Below, piece by piece: positions 1-10,804 of a stretch of DNA of 64,000 nucleotides. The stretch spans positions 1,302,001 to 1,366,000 of the forward strand of contig OX621171.1 in assembly GCA_951640195.1 (NCBI GenBank), in the 5' to 3' direction. A program made the position numbers and the translations under genes. The stretch is from Porpolomopsis calyptriformis. Its lineage: Eukaryota; Basidiomycota; Agaricomycetes; Agaricales; Hygrophoraceae. The notes beneath the pieces are model-generated. The model searched no databases, was not told where the DNA came from, and saw only the letters and a program-made list of their open reading frames with translations. The stretch's first letter is position 1; every line of letters starts with the position of its first letter.

Positions 1-333
1 AAGACTATTTGCGACTATGACTTCAAGACTGGCGATCTTGTACTCATTCGGAACACGAAAATCGAGAAGTCTCTCAATCAGAAAATGCGTCCTCGATACC
101 TAGGACCCCTAGTCATGATATCTCAAAACCTAGGGAAAGCTTATATCATTGCAGAGCTCAACAGATCCATCTTACATTGCCTGATCGCGGTGTTTAGAGT
201 CATCCCATACTTCACTCGAAGATCGATCGCAATTCCTGAACGATTCCTCGACATATCAACCTCACGACTTAGAGACATGGAACGTTCGCTAGCTAGCAAA
301 CTACTTGATAGCGTTGCAATTGAGGACTTGTAA
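1..333 (+). pseudogene. Gy-G integrase C-terminal fragment (Ty3/gypsy pol)
   Basis: An open frame runs from base 1 to a TAA/TAA-like stop at 331-333, so the 5' part lies outside the window. The first residues (YDFKTGDLVLIRN) match the post-catalytic DNA-binding part of gypsy integrases, where a 'GDLVLxRN' strand is followed by 'RYLGPLVMI'. The same protein is encoded on the minus strand at 49972-50241, inside a longer degenerate gypsy copy (49590-52589), which identifies the family. In life it would be the C-terminal end of the polyprotein that binds target DNA. There is no internal stop in the part seen, but the element is truncated and probably dead. Confidence 0.75.
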
Positions 334-601
334 CCTGCTGTAACGAAACTCTACGCAATCTTTTTCATTTCAAATCTTCTTTCATTTTTCTTAGAAACAA
401 AAAATACAATTTTAGAGGAGAAGACTAGAGGCTACAAAAAAAAAACAAGTTAGATATTCGCTTCTCTCTCGCTCTCAAGTCTAGATCCTCTCTAGATCTT
501 CTAAGACTTCTTCATTCGATCTTCCGATTCTTCCGATTCCCTGATTGATCACGTTTGCGAACGATTGAAGACTCTCTTTCTACGATTATCGATTATAGGC
601 T
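334..601 (+). other. Gy-G 3' tail joined to Gy-A leader
   Basis: Bases 334-425 match, in reverse complement, the stretch at about 49600-49720, which is the tail of the other Gy-G copy. From about 430 to 650 the sequence matches the reverse complement of 46650-46885, the leader upstream of the Gy-A protease region. The switch occurs near an A-rich run followed by 'acaagttaga'. No gene is seen here. Confidence 0.6.
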
Positions 602-2317
602 GTGTCGAGACTCTTTATAGTCATCCTTGCACCTTGTTCTGTGTTCGGTTCTCATACACGAAGCAGACATATCATTGGAAAATTGGAGAAATGTTTCTTT
701 CATCAAGATACGATTGAATACCTTGGATTTATCCTTTCCCCTGGTGGAATTACCATAGACCCTGCCAAAGTTCAAATTATCCTGGATTGGCCAGAACCAC
801 AGAAAATCAAGGATGTCCAGTCATTCTTAGGTTTTGGAAATTTCTATAGGTGTTTTATTAACAACTACTTGGGATTGGTATCTCCACTTACGCGACTGAC
901 CCAGAAAAATGTTCTGTGGAATTTCAATACTCAATGCAAATTTGTGTTTGAATCTCTGAAACAGGCCTTCACTTCCACTCCAGTTCTTGTCAACTTCACT
1001 CCAGGATCCCTTCTAGTAGTAGAAACGGATGCCTCTGACTATGCCATAGTAGGCATTCTATCAACTTATGTGCATGATGAATCATTGCATCCCATTGCAT
1101 TCTACTCTTGGACTTTAACTCTGCCGGAGTTGAATTATGATATTCACAACAAGGAGCTATTAGCCATTCATGATAGTTTTCGCAACTGGCATCATTACCT
1201 TGAAGGCTCTTCTGACCCAATCGACATTGTTACTAATCACAAGAATTTGGTATACTATTCTACAACCAAACTCCTGTCATGACATCAGGCTTATTGGTCT
1301 GAATTTCTATCGGGCTTTAATCTCATCACTCGTTTTCACCCCGGAAAACTTGGAGCAAAACTGGACTTCTTAACGCATCGATATGACATCAATCCTAAAC
1401 AGGGAGATAGCGACTACGCCAGTATCAATCCTTAGAACCTCCGACTGGTTTTTACCTCAGAGCAACTGGCTTCATCCCTATGAGCTTTATCCTTGTTGGA
1501 TCCAGTGTTAAAGGCTGCCTTCATTATGGATGTAGACTCCCTCCACTTGAAAATTCAGAATTCACTTTGTGATGATCCAGTGGCTATGGAGCATCTGAAG
1601 GTTGCAGAGTCTAACTCCAATGCCAACTCTGATGCCAACTCTGATCTCCAATGGGCTATCGACACTTCTAGTTTCCTTCATCATAATAGTCGTATCTATA
1701 TGCCCAATGTAGATGACTTACAACTTCAAATTTTGCATATGAAACATGATCATCCAATTGCTGGTCATTTTGGACAAAACAAAATGCTTGAATTGATCTG
1801 ACAAGAATACACTTGGCTGGAACTCCAGACCTTTGTAAAAGATTACTGTAACTCCTGTACTATGTGCGCTAGGTCCAAAGTCCCTCACCATCGACCTTAT
1901 GGTTTGCTCAAGCAACTTCCAATTCCAGAGAAGCCTTGGAATTCCATCTCCATGGATTTCATCAAGCAACTCCCTAACTCTGATGGATTCTCTACTATTC
2001 TTGTCATTGTTGATCGATTCTCCAAATAAGCTATTTTCATACCAACCTTCAACACCATCACTGCTCCTCAACTCGCTCAACTTTTCCTTGTCCATGTATT
2101 CTCCAAACATGGAGTTCCTTCACATGTCACCTGTAACTGAGGCTTGGAATTCGTCTCCCGCTTTTTCCGGTCATTGGGTAAAGTCCTTGACATGCATCTC
2201 CATTTTACCTCCAGGTATTATCCGGAAGGTGACGGACAAACTGAACAAGTCAATCAAACCTTGGAGCAATACCTACAGATGTATTGTAACTATCAACAGG
2301 ACAACTGGTCCCATCTT
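602..2317 (+). pseudogene. Gy-A pol: RT thumb, RNase H, integrase (broken)
   Basis: The frame enters at the end of the reverse transcriptase palm ('EYLGFILSPGG', about 718-750), then the RT connection ('QSFLGFGNFYR'), RNase H ('VETDASDYA', about 1018-1045), an HHCC zinc module (H..H about 1747-1770, CNSCTMC about 1849-1868) and the integrase core. In the core, the second catalytic Asp region reads 'CN*G' (about 2130-2142) and the third motif retains Glu (YYPEGDGQTEQ). Stops near 1280, 1434, 1482, 1799, 2026 and 2139 are explained by CGA-to-TGA, CAG-to-TAG or CAA-to-TAA. The gag, protease and RT amino-terminal half are missing compared with the copy at 44050-46734. The reading resumes after the solo LTR at 2706. 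Confidence 0.85.
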
Positions 2318-2705
2318 GTTACGATGAGCCTCTTTTTTGGTTATTATTTCCTTTCTGTGTGCCAATTCTCTTCACTATCATTTTCGATGCTGCGATTGTC
2401 ACGCTGTCACAACGTGACCGTTACCTGACCGGTCGAGTCACGGTCACAAGTGTGACATTTGTCACTCCTTCTTATCTTTCTTATCTTATCTTTTACACTT
2501 AATCATTGCTTACACAATCATTCCATGGATTGATTACATAATCACATATTCGGACTCAGCTAGGGTAAATATAGGCAGCTCGGAATTGCTTGTACTTCTC
2601 TAGGTTGAACCACAACTTGGACTTGCCAACTTCCTTGTTTGCATTGGCTAAGACCCACATTGGACCTCCCAGAGTGAAGACCTGAGTCCTGCTTCGCACC
2701 TAACA
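2318..2705. repeat. Solo LTR (388 bp) in Gy-A integrase
   Basis: The unit begins TGTTA and ends TAACA. It is flanked on both sides by the 5-bp duplication catct (2313-2317 and 2706-2710). Removing it and one duplication rejoins the integrase reading '..NWSHL' with 'LLAIVEF'. It has no partner LTR or internal region, so it is the recombined remnant of an LTR retrotransposon whose family is otherwise not seen here. Confidence 0.9.
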
Positions 2706-3594
2706 CATCTCCTGGCTATTGTGGAATTCACATATAACAAAGCTCTAAATGCTACTACTGGGATATCCCCTTTTTTTGCCAACAAGGGTTATCATCCAAA
2801 TATTTCAGTACACCCTCAGTGTGATCTTACTTCTGTTTGAGCCAGAGAACTAGCTGGTGATTTGGATAAACTCCACTCTGAACTCCGAAATACCATCTCC
2901 AAAGCTCAAAAGCGTTATCAGCACTATGCTGACTTAAAGCACATTCCAGCCCCTGATTTCGAAATAGGAACTCAAGCCTTTGTAAAGGCCAAGTTTTTCT
3001 GAACTACCAGACCCTCCAAGAAACTCTCGGAGAAGAACTTAGGTCCTTTCGAGGTCATTGCCCAAGTTGGAACCCATTCCTATACTCTCCATTTGCCTAG
3101 TTCCATGAAAGCTATCCATCCTGTCTTTCATGTATCACAGTTGGAACCAGCCTCACCAAATACGATTCCAAACTGAGTACAACCTCCACCTCCTCTGGTA
3201 ATCATAGATGGAGAACTGGAGTTTGAGATCTCCAAAATCCTAGACTCAAAAATTGATAATAGGCATCACTTATGCAAATTATTGTATTTGGTTCATTGGG
3301 AAGGCTATGAAGGTACCGATGAAGAAACCTCATGGATCCTCGCTACTGAGCTAGGACCTACTTCAGAACTCGTCTCAGAGTTCTACTCCACTTATCCAGA
3401 CCTGACTATTAAATCCTTTCGCTCTTACTTATTCTTTTCTTCGATTCAAAAAAAATTGTTATCTATTCCAAAGGGACTAATTCTACATCCCTTATGGGCA
3501 TTTCCTCCAACTCCTCTGAACTTTCTCTGCTATCCTGGTAATCCCCATCTAGCAACTCCTCAGTCCTCTCTATGGACTCCCTCATTCTCTTCAT
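2706..3594 (+). pseudogene. Gy-A integrase C-terminus and chromodomain
   Basis: After the solo LTR the integrase continues with 'EFTYNKALNATTG', the 'GPFEVIAQVG' DNA-binding strands and 'HPVFHVSQL' (about 3117-3143), then a chromodomain at 3282-3420 ('YLVHWEGYEG'). Chromodomains at this place mark chromoviruses and direct integration to modified chromatin. In-frame stops occur at about 2837, 3000 and 3174, again CGA-to-TGA-like. A serine/proline-rich tail follows until Gy-1 interrupts at 3600. The remaining 3' part of this copy resumes at 17717. Confidence 0.85.
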
Positions 3595-3599
3595 CTCCA

Positions 3600-3986
3600 T
3601 GTCACGGACGTAAATTTTCACTTTCTCTCTATGTTAGTCATTGCTGCTTAGTCAGATAGGTCTTATCTCTGCTTGGGATTCCCCACAGTCTCATATCTTT
3701 TCATTTATCCTAGATAGGACACATTTCATTTCTGACAATTATGTTTCAGCTCTTCACATGCTCTGAGTCTTCTATCATGCTTATCTTTACTCGTCGCATG
3801 TATTCCTCGTGTATACAATGACTCATCTGCAGTAGTGTAGTCAGTATATAAACTCCTAGTTAGTCATACTCAGACTTTAAGTCTGATTCCTTGTTAGCAA
3901 CCCAATAACTAGGACTTGAGACATTATCATTGTCTTGGGACAGATCTTCAAAGTAAAACCATCTCATCAACAACCAGTTTATAACA
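3600..3986 (+). repeat. Gy-1 5' LTR
   Basis: The 387-bp repeat begins TGTCACGGACG and ends TTTATAACA. It matches 17323-17711 with scattered differences and a 2-bp length difference. It contains a TATA box (TATATAAA from about 3845) and the predicted RNA start at about 3879. Confidence 0.95.
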
Positions 3987-3998
3987 AGAATCAGACTT
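3845..3998 (+). promoter_or_regulatory. Gy-1 TATA box, start site and self-priming PBS
   Basis: TATATAAA starts at about 3845. The 11-mer AAGTCTGATTC lies at 3879-3889, 34 nt downstream, where transcription should begin. One base beyond the LTR end, GAATCAGACTT (3988-3998) is its exact complement. In Tf1/sushi-type retrotransposons the 5' end of the RNA folds back to prime reverse transcription; the geometry here matches. The start site sits in the near-palindrome CAGACTTTAAGTCTG. No tRNA-like TGG primer site is present. Confidence 0.75.
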
Positions 3999-4019
3999 CC
4001 TTCTTGCTCTCTCCCCTTT

Positions 4020-5555
4020 ACTTGATCCACCCTTGCTTTCACACTGGACGACGACGACGAGGACCTTTATGATCCCTCTGAGCAGAACAACCCTCTTTCT
4101 CAGTCGCTCTACTCACAAACTCGAATCTTCCCAGACCCCAACGAAGAAGCTAGCCAAGCTTCTCCTTTACCAGGAATCTCACAAGCTCTAGGAAGAACTT
4201 GAAGTGAAACAACTCGCTTACTCGCCGCCACCCAGTCACAATGTCCCATTACTCCCCCTACTGTTAGATATCAACCCTTTCCGTTCCAACAACCTACTCA
4301 ACCTTCTTCACCTTTAACAACACCTTCACCTTCACCATCACCTGATCTAATGGGTTCTCGCATTAATCCCCCTGCTCCCAACCTCAACGAGATCCTCGCA
4401 GTCATGAACGACTTGCGGAGAGAAATGGCCAACCTTCAGGCTTCGAACGCAAACCAGGCGGCAGAGATTTTAGATCTCCAACAACAACTTGCCACCCAAG
4501 CTCAGCCTTAGCCCCCACTGCAACCTCAACCCCAACCTCCTGCCGCTCCCACCATCGAGATAAAGATGGCTAAGCCAGACGAATTCACTGGTCAACAGCA
4601 GGACATCGACAAATTTATCAACAGCTGCGAATTGTATTTTATGGGAAAACCATACCGCAATGAACACAAGATCCCCTTCGCCCTTTCTTTTATGAAAGGG
4701 ACGAATGCCCAAACCTGGTCTGAGATGGAGACCAACGACATGAGAGCCATCAATTGGACCAGCCCGACTGCTACCTGGGCTGCATTTGTAACTTGATTCC
4801 GGACAACGTTCGAAGGAATCGACAGACAGTCCCGCGCTCGAAATGACATCAAGAATCTCCGCCAGGGAAGGAAGAAGATAGAAGATTATAACCTGCACTT
4901 CGGTGCTTTACAGGTTGATACTGGTTTTAACAACGCCACCCTCATTGATCTTTACCAAGCTGGACTCGATTCTGAGTTCATTGAATTTGTTTACTGACTT
5001 CCTGCTGTCCCAACCACACTTCAAGAGTGGAAGGACACCACAACACGTTATCAACATCAAAAAGACATTCTGGCCTCACAGAAACAATCCTCTATGTCCC
5101 GACCCCAATACTCCAACCCCTTTCCTGCCCAAGGATCGCACGTGGCTGCAACGGCGACCCGCTAAACGACAGCAGCCCCCACCATCAAAAGAGAAGAGTC
5201 TTCCTCTTCTGCCCTTACGATCCCATATGGAAACTGCTATTCCTGCGGCCAACCAGGGCACTTCGCGAATGCCTGCCCAAACCATGTCGCCGGTGATGCG
5301 AAGAATCTACCCGATACCTCTTCCTCACGTCAAGGAGGATACTTCCGAGGTAGAGGCAGTTACCGAGGACGAGGTCGAGGACGAGGTCGCGACGTACGTG
5401 TCATTACTGTTGAGCCCAATGTGGAGAACGTCAACTCGCCCCCTACACTGGGAACAAGCGAGATTCCGTCGGATATGGCGAAATCTGGTATACGCAATTG
5501 GTCGGATGATCGAAAGAAGAGGCTGGCAGCGGACTTGAAGTCCCAGGGTTTTTGA
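4020..5555 (+). pseudogene. Gy-1 gag (nucleocapsid, CCHC zinc knuckle), with stops
   Basis: A single frame (codons starting at positions divisible by 3) encodes an acidic start (DDDDED), a proline/glutamine-rich stretch, the capsid-like domain ('KPDEFTGQQQDIDKFI', from 4566), a zinc knuckle CYSCGQPGHFANAC (about 5235-5276) and an RG-rich tail (GGYFRGRGSYRGRGRGRG). It would form the particle shell and bind RNA. In-frame stops at 4023, about 4199, 4508, 4794, 4996 and 5163 are mostly CGA-to-TGA or CAR-to-TAR changes. I see no convincing ATG before the acidic start. The natural stop is TGA at 5553-5555, directly behind a slippery heptamer. Confidence 0.85.
5546..5555 (+). promoter_or_regulatory. 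Predicted -1 ribosomal frameshift site, gag to pol
   Basis: G GGT TTT (5546-5552) fits the X XXY YYZ slippery rule in the gag frame and is followed at once by the gag TGA. A -1 slip continues into the frame that reaches the protease Asp-Ser-Gly and the rest of pol. That frame has TGA codons at about 5627 and 5702, consistent with later decay. I did not test for a downstream pseudoknot. Confidence 0.6.
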
Positions 5556-5967
5556 AAGGTTCGGACAATTCACCTGACATTACGGACCATACCACTCAAT
5601 GTACCATTACTCCATGCAATCTATTCTGAATTCTTGGTACTATCGAAAAGGGCGACTCAGGACTTACGATGGACGTTTGGATCAAAGCTTCAGACAGTGG
5701 CTGACGTGTCCCCACCATGTGTCTTATTGATAGCGGAGCTTCTGGAAACTTTATAGACGAGAATTTCGCAACTCGTCATGAATTTACTCTTCAGGATTTG
5801 GAAACCCCAATCCCTGTATGGAATGCCCATGGGTCAGAGAACCGAGGAGGCCCGATTGTTTTTGACACAGATGTCTGGATAGAAGCTCCAGGTGGACACA
5901 CTGAAAGGATCCGTTTGGAAGTGACTGACCTTGGATCCAAGATTGATATTATCCTCGGCTACCCATG
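5552..5967 (+). pseudogene. Gy-1 pol, protease part (5' of Gy-2 insertion)
   Basis: The -1 frame leads to an aspartic protease with the catalytic triad DSG ('CLIDSGASGNFID', about 5720-5760) and the typical 'IILGYPW' end that precedes RT. Two TGA codons (about 5627 and 5702) interrupt the link to gag; from 5717 the frame is open. The frame is cut by Gy-2 at 5968 and resumes at 13276. The removed length (7308 nt including one TSD) is a multiple of three, so excision leaves the phase intact. Confidence 0.85.
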
Positions 5968-6358
5968 TGTTATGTCGGCAGTTGGTATCTCAGGTCACTT
6001 CGGATGAGGGACAACGAAGAGCTCAGCGCATAAGCTGAGGGTGACAACGTTGAAGAACAAATCTAAGGGAGATACAAGCGTTCTGTACGCTACTTATATC
6101 TACCTGGGGTCTAGGTCGTGATTGTGATAGCCATGGCGATGATCCATGGAATGGCTGACTAATGCGCAGTATTGCATAGCCTCGCGCAGCTACTGCGGAG
6201 CATGTCTTCGTTAGCCAATGGCATTATCACCTCTGATCTATGGGAAGATAAGGTAAAAGATTAGATAGGGAGAGATAAGATAAGATCGAATCGAAGACAA
6301 GATTAGATAAGATGAAAAAGGAAAGTTGGTGGGACGACAAAATGAAATGACCGTAACA
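5968..6358 (-). repeat. Gy-2 3' LTR
   Basis: The plus-strand text begins TGTTATGTCGG and ends CCGTAACA. It is 391 bp, as is its partner at 12880-13270. The two differ by eight transitions and no transversion; seven of the eight fall in CpG positions. A diverged relative is the solo LTR at 28868-29236. Confidence 0.97.
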
Positions 6359-6371
6359 TCACCCTCTCTTC

Positions 6372-9300
6372 AAATTTGCGTCCGCGCGACGTCAGAACAG
6401 GCGTTGGAGATGTCTTGAACAATCTTGTAATAACCACCGAGGCGCATAACAGGGAGAAGTTGGGAGATGGTATTGGTACCGTCGACGAATTTCCAGAGCG
6501 GACAAGGGAGAGACTAATTGGTACATTCGGAGCATTTAACCCTGACTGTCCAGCCGTAGAACAGCAGTTACAGCATTGATGGGACTAGACTTGTAGATCC
6601 ATACTCGACGAGCGGATGAGGGTAGGCGGGGGAGGAAGATGGAACCATCGAAATCGCATTCGAGCAATTGGTCTACTTCTGTGGGACAGAGTGGGATGAG
6701 GACGTCGATGTTGTTACTGACCTTAGGTGATTTATAATCTTCGCCAGTAGAGTCTGTGATCGGGTCGTAAAGTCGTTCGTCAATTCTGAAGAAGTCGTCC
6801 ATACGGATGACGCGTAATTGGAGTCGAGGAGCTGGTCGATCGGAATGGAGAGTGTGAAACTCATCAACCAATTCTTGAGCATTCTTGACATTTGACTCGG
6901 GTTCCCAGGTGTTTTCCTCACTCGTGTAGCCTTCCCAGTGCACCAAGTATTGAAGTTTTCCTTGTTGCAGACGAGAATCCAGAATTTCATCGACAACGTA
7001 TTCGGAGTCGCCTTCTAGTTGGATTGGGGGAGGAGGAGCAGGTTTTTTCTGATTTGGAAAGGAGGGAGAGCGATAGGGGGAGAGGTAGGATTCGTTAAAG
7101 ACTGGATGGAGTCCTAACCATTCATGGGGGAGATCGAGTTTGTAGGTGGAGCGGCCAACCTTTTCAATGACCTTAAAAGGACTGAAGCGTTTGTTGTCAA
7201 GTTTCTTCATTGGTCGTTTGGTCTTGATATTGGTGGCAGCCAACCATACTTTTTCTCCTGGCAAGTATTCCTGAATGGTTCGGACGTGTTTGTCATGAGC
7301 AGTCTTCATGGTTTCATTCGCTCTCCTGAGAGCAGCTTCAGTTTCTTGGTGGATATTTTTCATACGATCGGCAAATTGAGTCGCAGATTCATTTCGGACT
7401 TCTCTTGTGGTGTCGTTTCCCTTCCAGGGGTTTTGGCCATAGTTGACATAGAAGGGGGTTTGTCGTGTGGCTGCATGGACAGAGTTGTTGTATGAGAACT
7501 CAGCTAACGCAAGCCATTCCTTCCAATTATCCTGACGATGATTGATGAAAACTCGAAGGTACTGTTTGAGCGTTTGATTCATTCGTTCGGATTGGCTGTC
7601 GGTCTGGGGGTGGTAAGCTGTGGAAACATTCTGGGAGGTGCCCAGAAGGTGGAAAAGATCAGTCATAAATTTGGAAACGAATCGCGGGTCACGATCATGG
7701 ATGATGCGTCGGGGGACACCGTGATCCCGGATAACACAATCCTGAATGATTTTCGCGAATCCTTCGGAATTCAACTCGATGTGGGTGGCTTCGAATTTGA
7801 CAGCCTTTGAGAAGTGATCGACGATCGTGAGGATCGCGTTGTAGCCCTGACATTCGGGTATGGGGCCTACGAGATCAACTGTGATCGTATCCCAGGGTCA
7901 AAGAGGAGGATCGAAGGGGTGCAATGGGGTCTTCACAGGCAATCGGGATGCCTTGGTGCGTTGGCATGTTTCGCAACCACGAACATAGGTTTCAACATCT
8001 CTCCTGATAGTGGGCCACTAGTAGTCACGACACACGGCTTCGGAGGTCTTGAAGGAGCCATAGTGTCTGGAGAGAGGGTTGTCATGGTATTGAGCAATGA
8101 TTTCGCCGCGGAGTGGGGTGTCCTTTGAGACGTAAGTCCGGTCCAAGAAGGTCTTGATGCCATCATCTCGGATTTTCCAATTGGTTTTACGTTTTTCTTG
8201 AAGGAGTGTGACTTGTTTTTTGGGGTTTCGGTATGAATTCCGAATCCAAGAGTGGAAATTAATGGGTTCAATCTCGTGTTGAACCTGTCGGAGATCTACA
8301 GTAGGGTGATCCGAGGCAGGGAAGAGATTAGACGGAAGTAAAATAACATCGTCATTGTCATCCACCCCCCTCCCAAAACCTGGTCGCCTTGACAGGATAT
8401 CGGCCTTGGAGTTGGCCCTGCCGGTGACATGGTGGAGAGTGAAGTGGTAATCCTGGAGCTCCGTGAGCCACCTGGCTTGGCGCCTATTCAGCTTCTGAGG
8501 CAGCTTGAAGTATTGGAGGTTGGCGTGATCCGTCCAAACCTCAAAGATTCGCTTGGCTGACAGCAACCATTTGCGAAACTCCTGGAGCGCAGTCATGATT
8601 GCGAGTAACTTGCGGTCATAAATCTGATAATTTCGTTCTGTAGGGGTAAAGGCTTTGGAGACGTAGGCGATGGGCTTCCAAACGTTGTCTTGTTTTTGTG
8701 ATAGTATAGCGCCCAATGCGTAGTCTGAGGCATCAGTTTCCACACGGAGTAAGTCGTCATCGTTAGCGATGGAGAGAACGGGAGAGGTTGTAATGATTAT
8801 TTTCAGGGCGTCGAAAGCATCCTGACATTCAGAGGTCCAGTCGAAAGGAGTGTTTCCAGTTAACGTATTGAGGGGTCGAGCAATTCCGGTGAAGTGGTGG
8901 ATGAATCGACGGTAGAAGTTGCAGAATCCAAGAAAAGCTTGGACGTCTCGCTTGCATTCGGGGGTTGGCCAGTCAGTGATTCCTTGGACCTTGACAGGGT
9001 CCATCTTGATGTGGCCTTCTGACACGATAACACTGAGATATTCCACTTGGCGTTGATCGAAGTCACACTTCTCTGGTTTGAGGTAGAGTTTATGTTCGTG
9101 AAGTGTGGTCATAACTTCGTAAACATGTTGGTGGTGCGTCTCGAGATCCTTGTCGAAGATGAGGATGTCGTCTATGTAGACCAAGACGTGTCCTTCAACG
9201 ATTTGGATGTGGAAGATGTCGTTCATCATGTTTTGGAATGTTGCGGGTGAGTTGGTGAGACTGAAGAACATAACAAGAGGTTCGAACAAGCCGCGATTGG

Positions 9301-10804
9301 TTCGGAATGCGGCCTTGTGTTCATCTCCTTCCTTGATCCGTATGTTGTTGTATCCCCAACGAACATCTAGCTTAGTGAAATAGCGAGTGTTCTGTAGGGT
9401 GTCAATCAATTCGTTGATCAGAGGGAGGGGGTATCTGTTCTTGACAGTCATATCATTGAGTTTCCTATAGTCCTGGATGGGGTATAGTCGACCATCTTTC
9501 TTCTTGATGAAGAAGAATGGGGAGGCAATGGGGGAAATGGATTTTCGAATTCGTCTGGTGTGGAGGTTTTCTTCCAAGAACTCATCCAATTGAGCACGTT
9601 CGTCCACGGAGAGTGGGTAGACCTTGCAGTCAAGCTTCTCTTCAGTTCCGGGGAGAAGTTTGATTGCGTAGTCCCAGGGACGACTTGGGGGGAGTTCGTC
9701 GAAGTCTTCCTTGGTGAAGACGTCTTGGAATTTGTGGAGGTATTCGGGCACAATTTCCACCCATGTGCGGTCCTTCTTCTGGGCTTCCCAAGCCTTGATC
9801 GCGAGGTCCTGAGACTTTGTTCCCATCAAACGAATTTGGATAGCAGGATTGAAATCAACTATGAGTAGTTGATCGCCATCCTCGAGAGTATCTTCAAGGC
9901 TGAGTTCATTGATGTTGACGGAGTCGGGGAAGGGAGAAGGATGACAGTCAGGGGGGCATCGATCGAGAACAAGAGAGTTGGCCTTCCAGTCGATGGAGGG
10001 ATTGTGGCTCTTCAACCAATCGTGTCCGAGGAAAATCTGAGACTTGCCGAGGTTCGTGATACCAAAATTAATCCGTTCAATGTGGGCTCCAACCTTAAGC
10101 TCAAGCGTGACCATTTCAGAGATGGGTCCCTCGGAATTGGGTTGTCCATCGGCATTATGTACTGGAATGGGTTGAGCAAGTCTGGTGGTATGAAGGTCGT
10201 TTTCGCGAACGTACTTGATATCAATACATGAACCTTCGCAGCCACTGTTGACAAGAGCAGTTGCGAGGTGTTCAGCACAATTATCCAAGGTGGTGACGAC
10301 GGTTTTGAGGGTTAATTGATTCCTGGAGCCTGAGCCGCGAATGAACACATGAGGTTCCTTAAGTTCATTGAGGGCTCGGATGGTGTTCTCCGTTGAAAGG
10401 GCATTGATCTGATCGATCGTAGTTTGAGTCATCTCCAATGATCGGGCGGGGTGAGACCATCTTGAGAGAATGGGAATTGCGAAATTGGCCTGTTCTTTGA
10501 TAGCGTTAACGATTTCTAAGGGAGAGGAAAGAGAGTCGATGTCGATCGAATCGACAGAAGGGAGAGACGATGATTCGGGAATGGGGGAGTCAAGGAATTC
10601 AGGGCACTCAGTGCTCTCATCTGGCATAGACAGTGGGGGACAAATTTCATTGACGGACTTGTTGGTATCAGGTATTATACATGCCGTCGTATCAGTATAA
10701 AGAACGGAGAGGGGAGAAGGGGTAACAAAGGGGGTGTCCGATACTGTCTGTTCACAATGCCAGAGTAGGTACGATTCTGTTGAATAGAGCGAGCGCATCT
10801 CTAT
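6372..10804 (-). pseudogene. Gy-2 pol: protease, RT, RNase H, integrase, chromodomain
   Basis: Minus-strand frame from the gag stop (ATG at 10796-10798) down to TAA at 6536-6538. Domains in order: aspartic protease with the catalytic codon now AAC (NSG, 10247-10249); RT with YIDD ('VLVYIDDILIF'); RNase H ('VETDASDYALG', 'VWTDHANLQ'); HHCC and integrase core ('HDRDPRFVS', 'AYHPQTD'); chromodomain ('YLVHWEGYTSEENTW', about 6890-6960); then a C-terminal extension. Nonsense codons are TAG at 8018-8020 (from TGG) and TGA at 7898-7900 (probably from CGA). A conserved last segment ending at 6370-6372 lies in the +1 frame. Gag and pol are in -1 relation. Confidence 0.93.

Noticed and set aside
1718..2110. 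130-codon minus-strand frame in Gy-A integrase
   Set aside because: Shadow of the integrase on the plus strand, which shows HHCC and DDE motifs.
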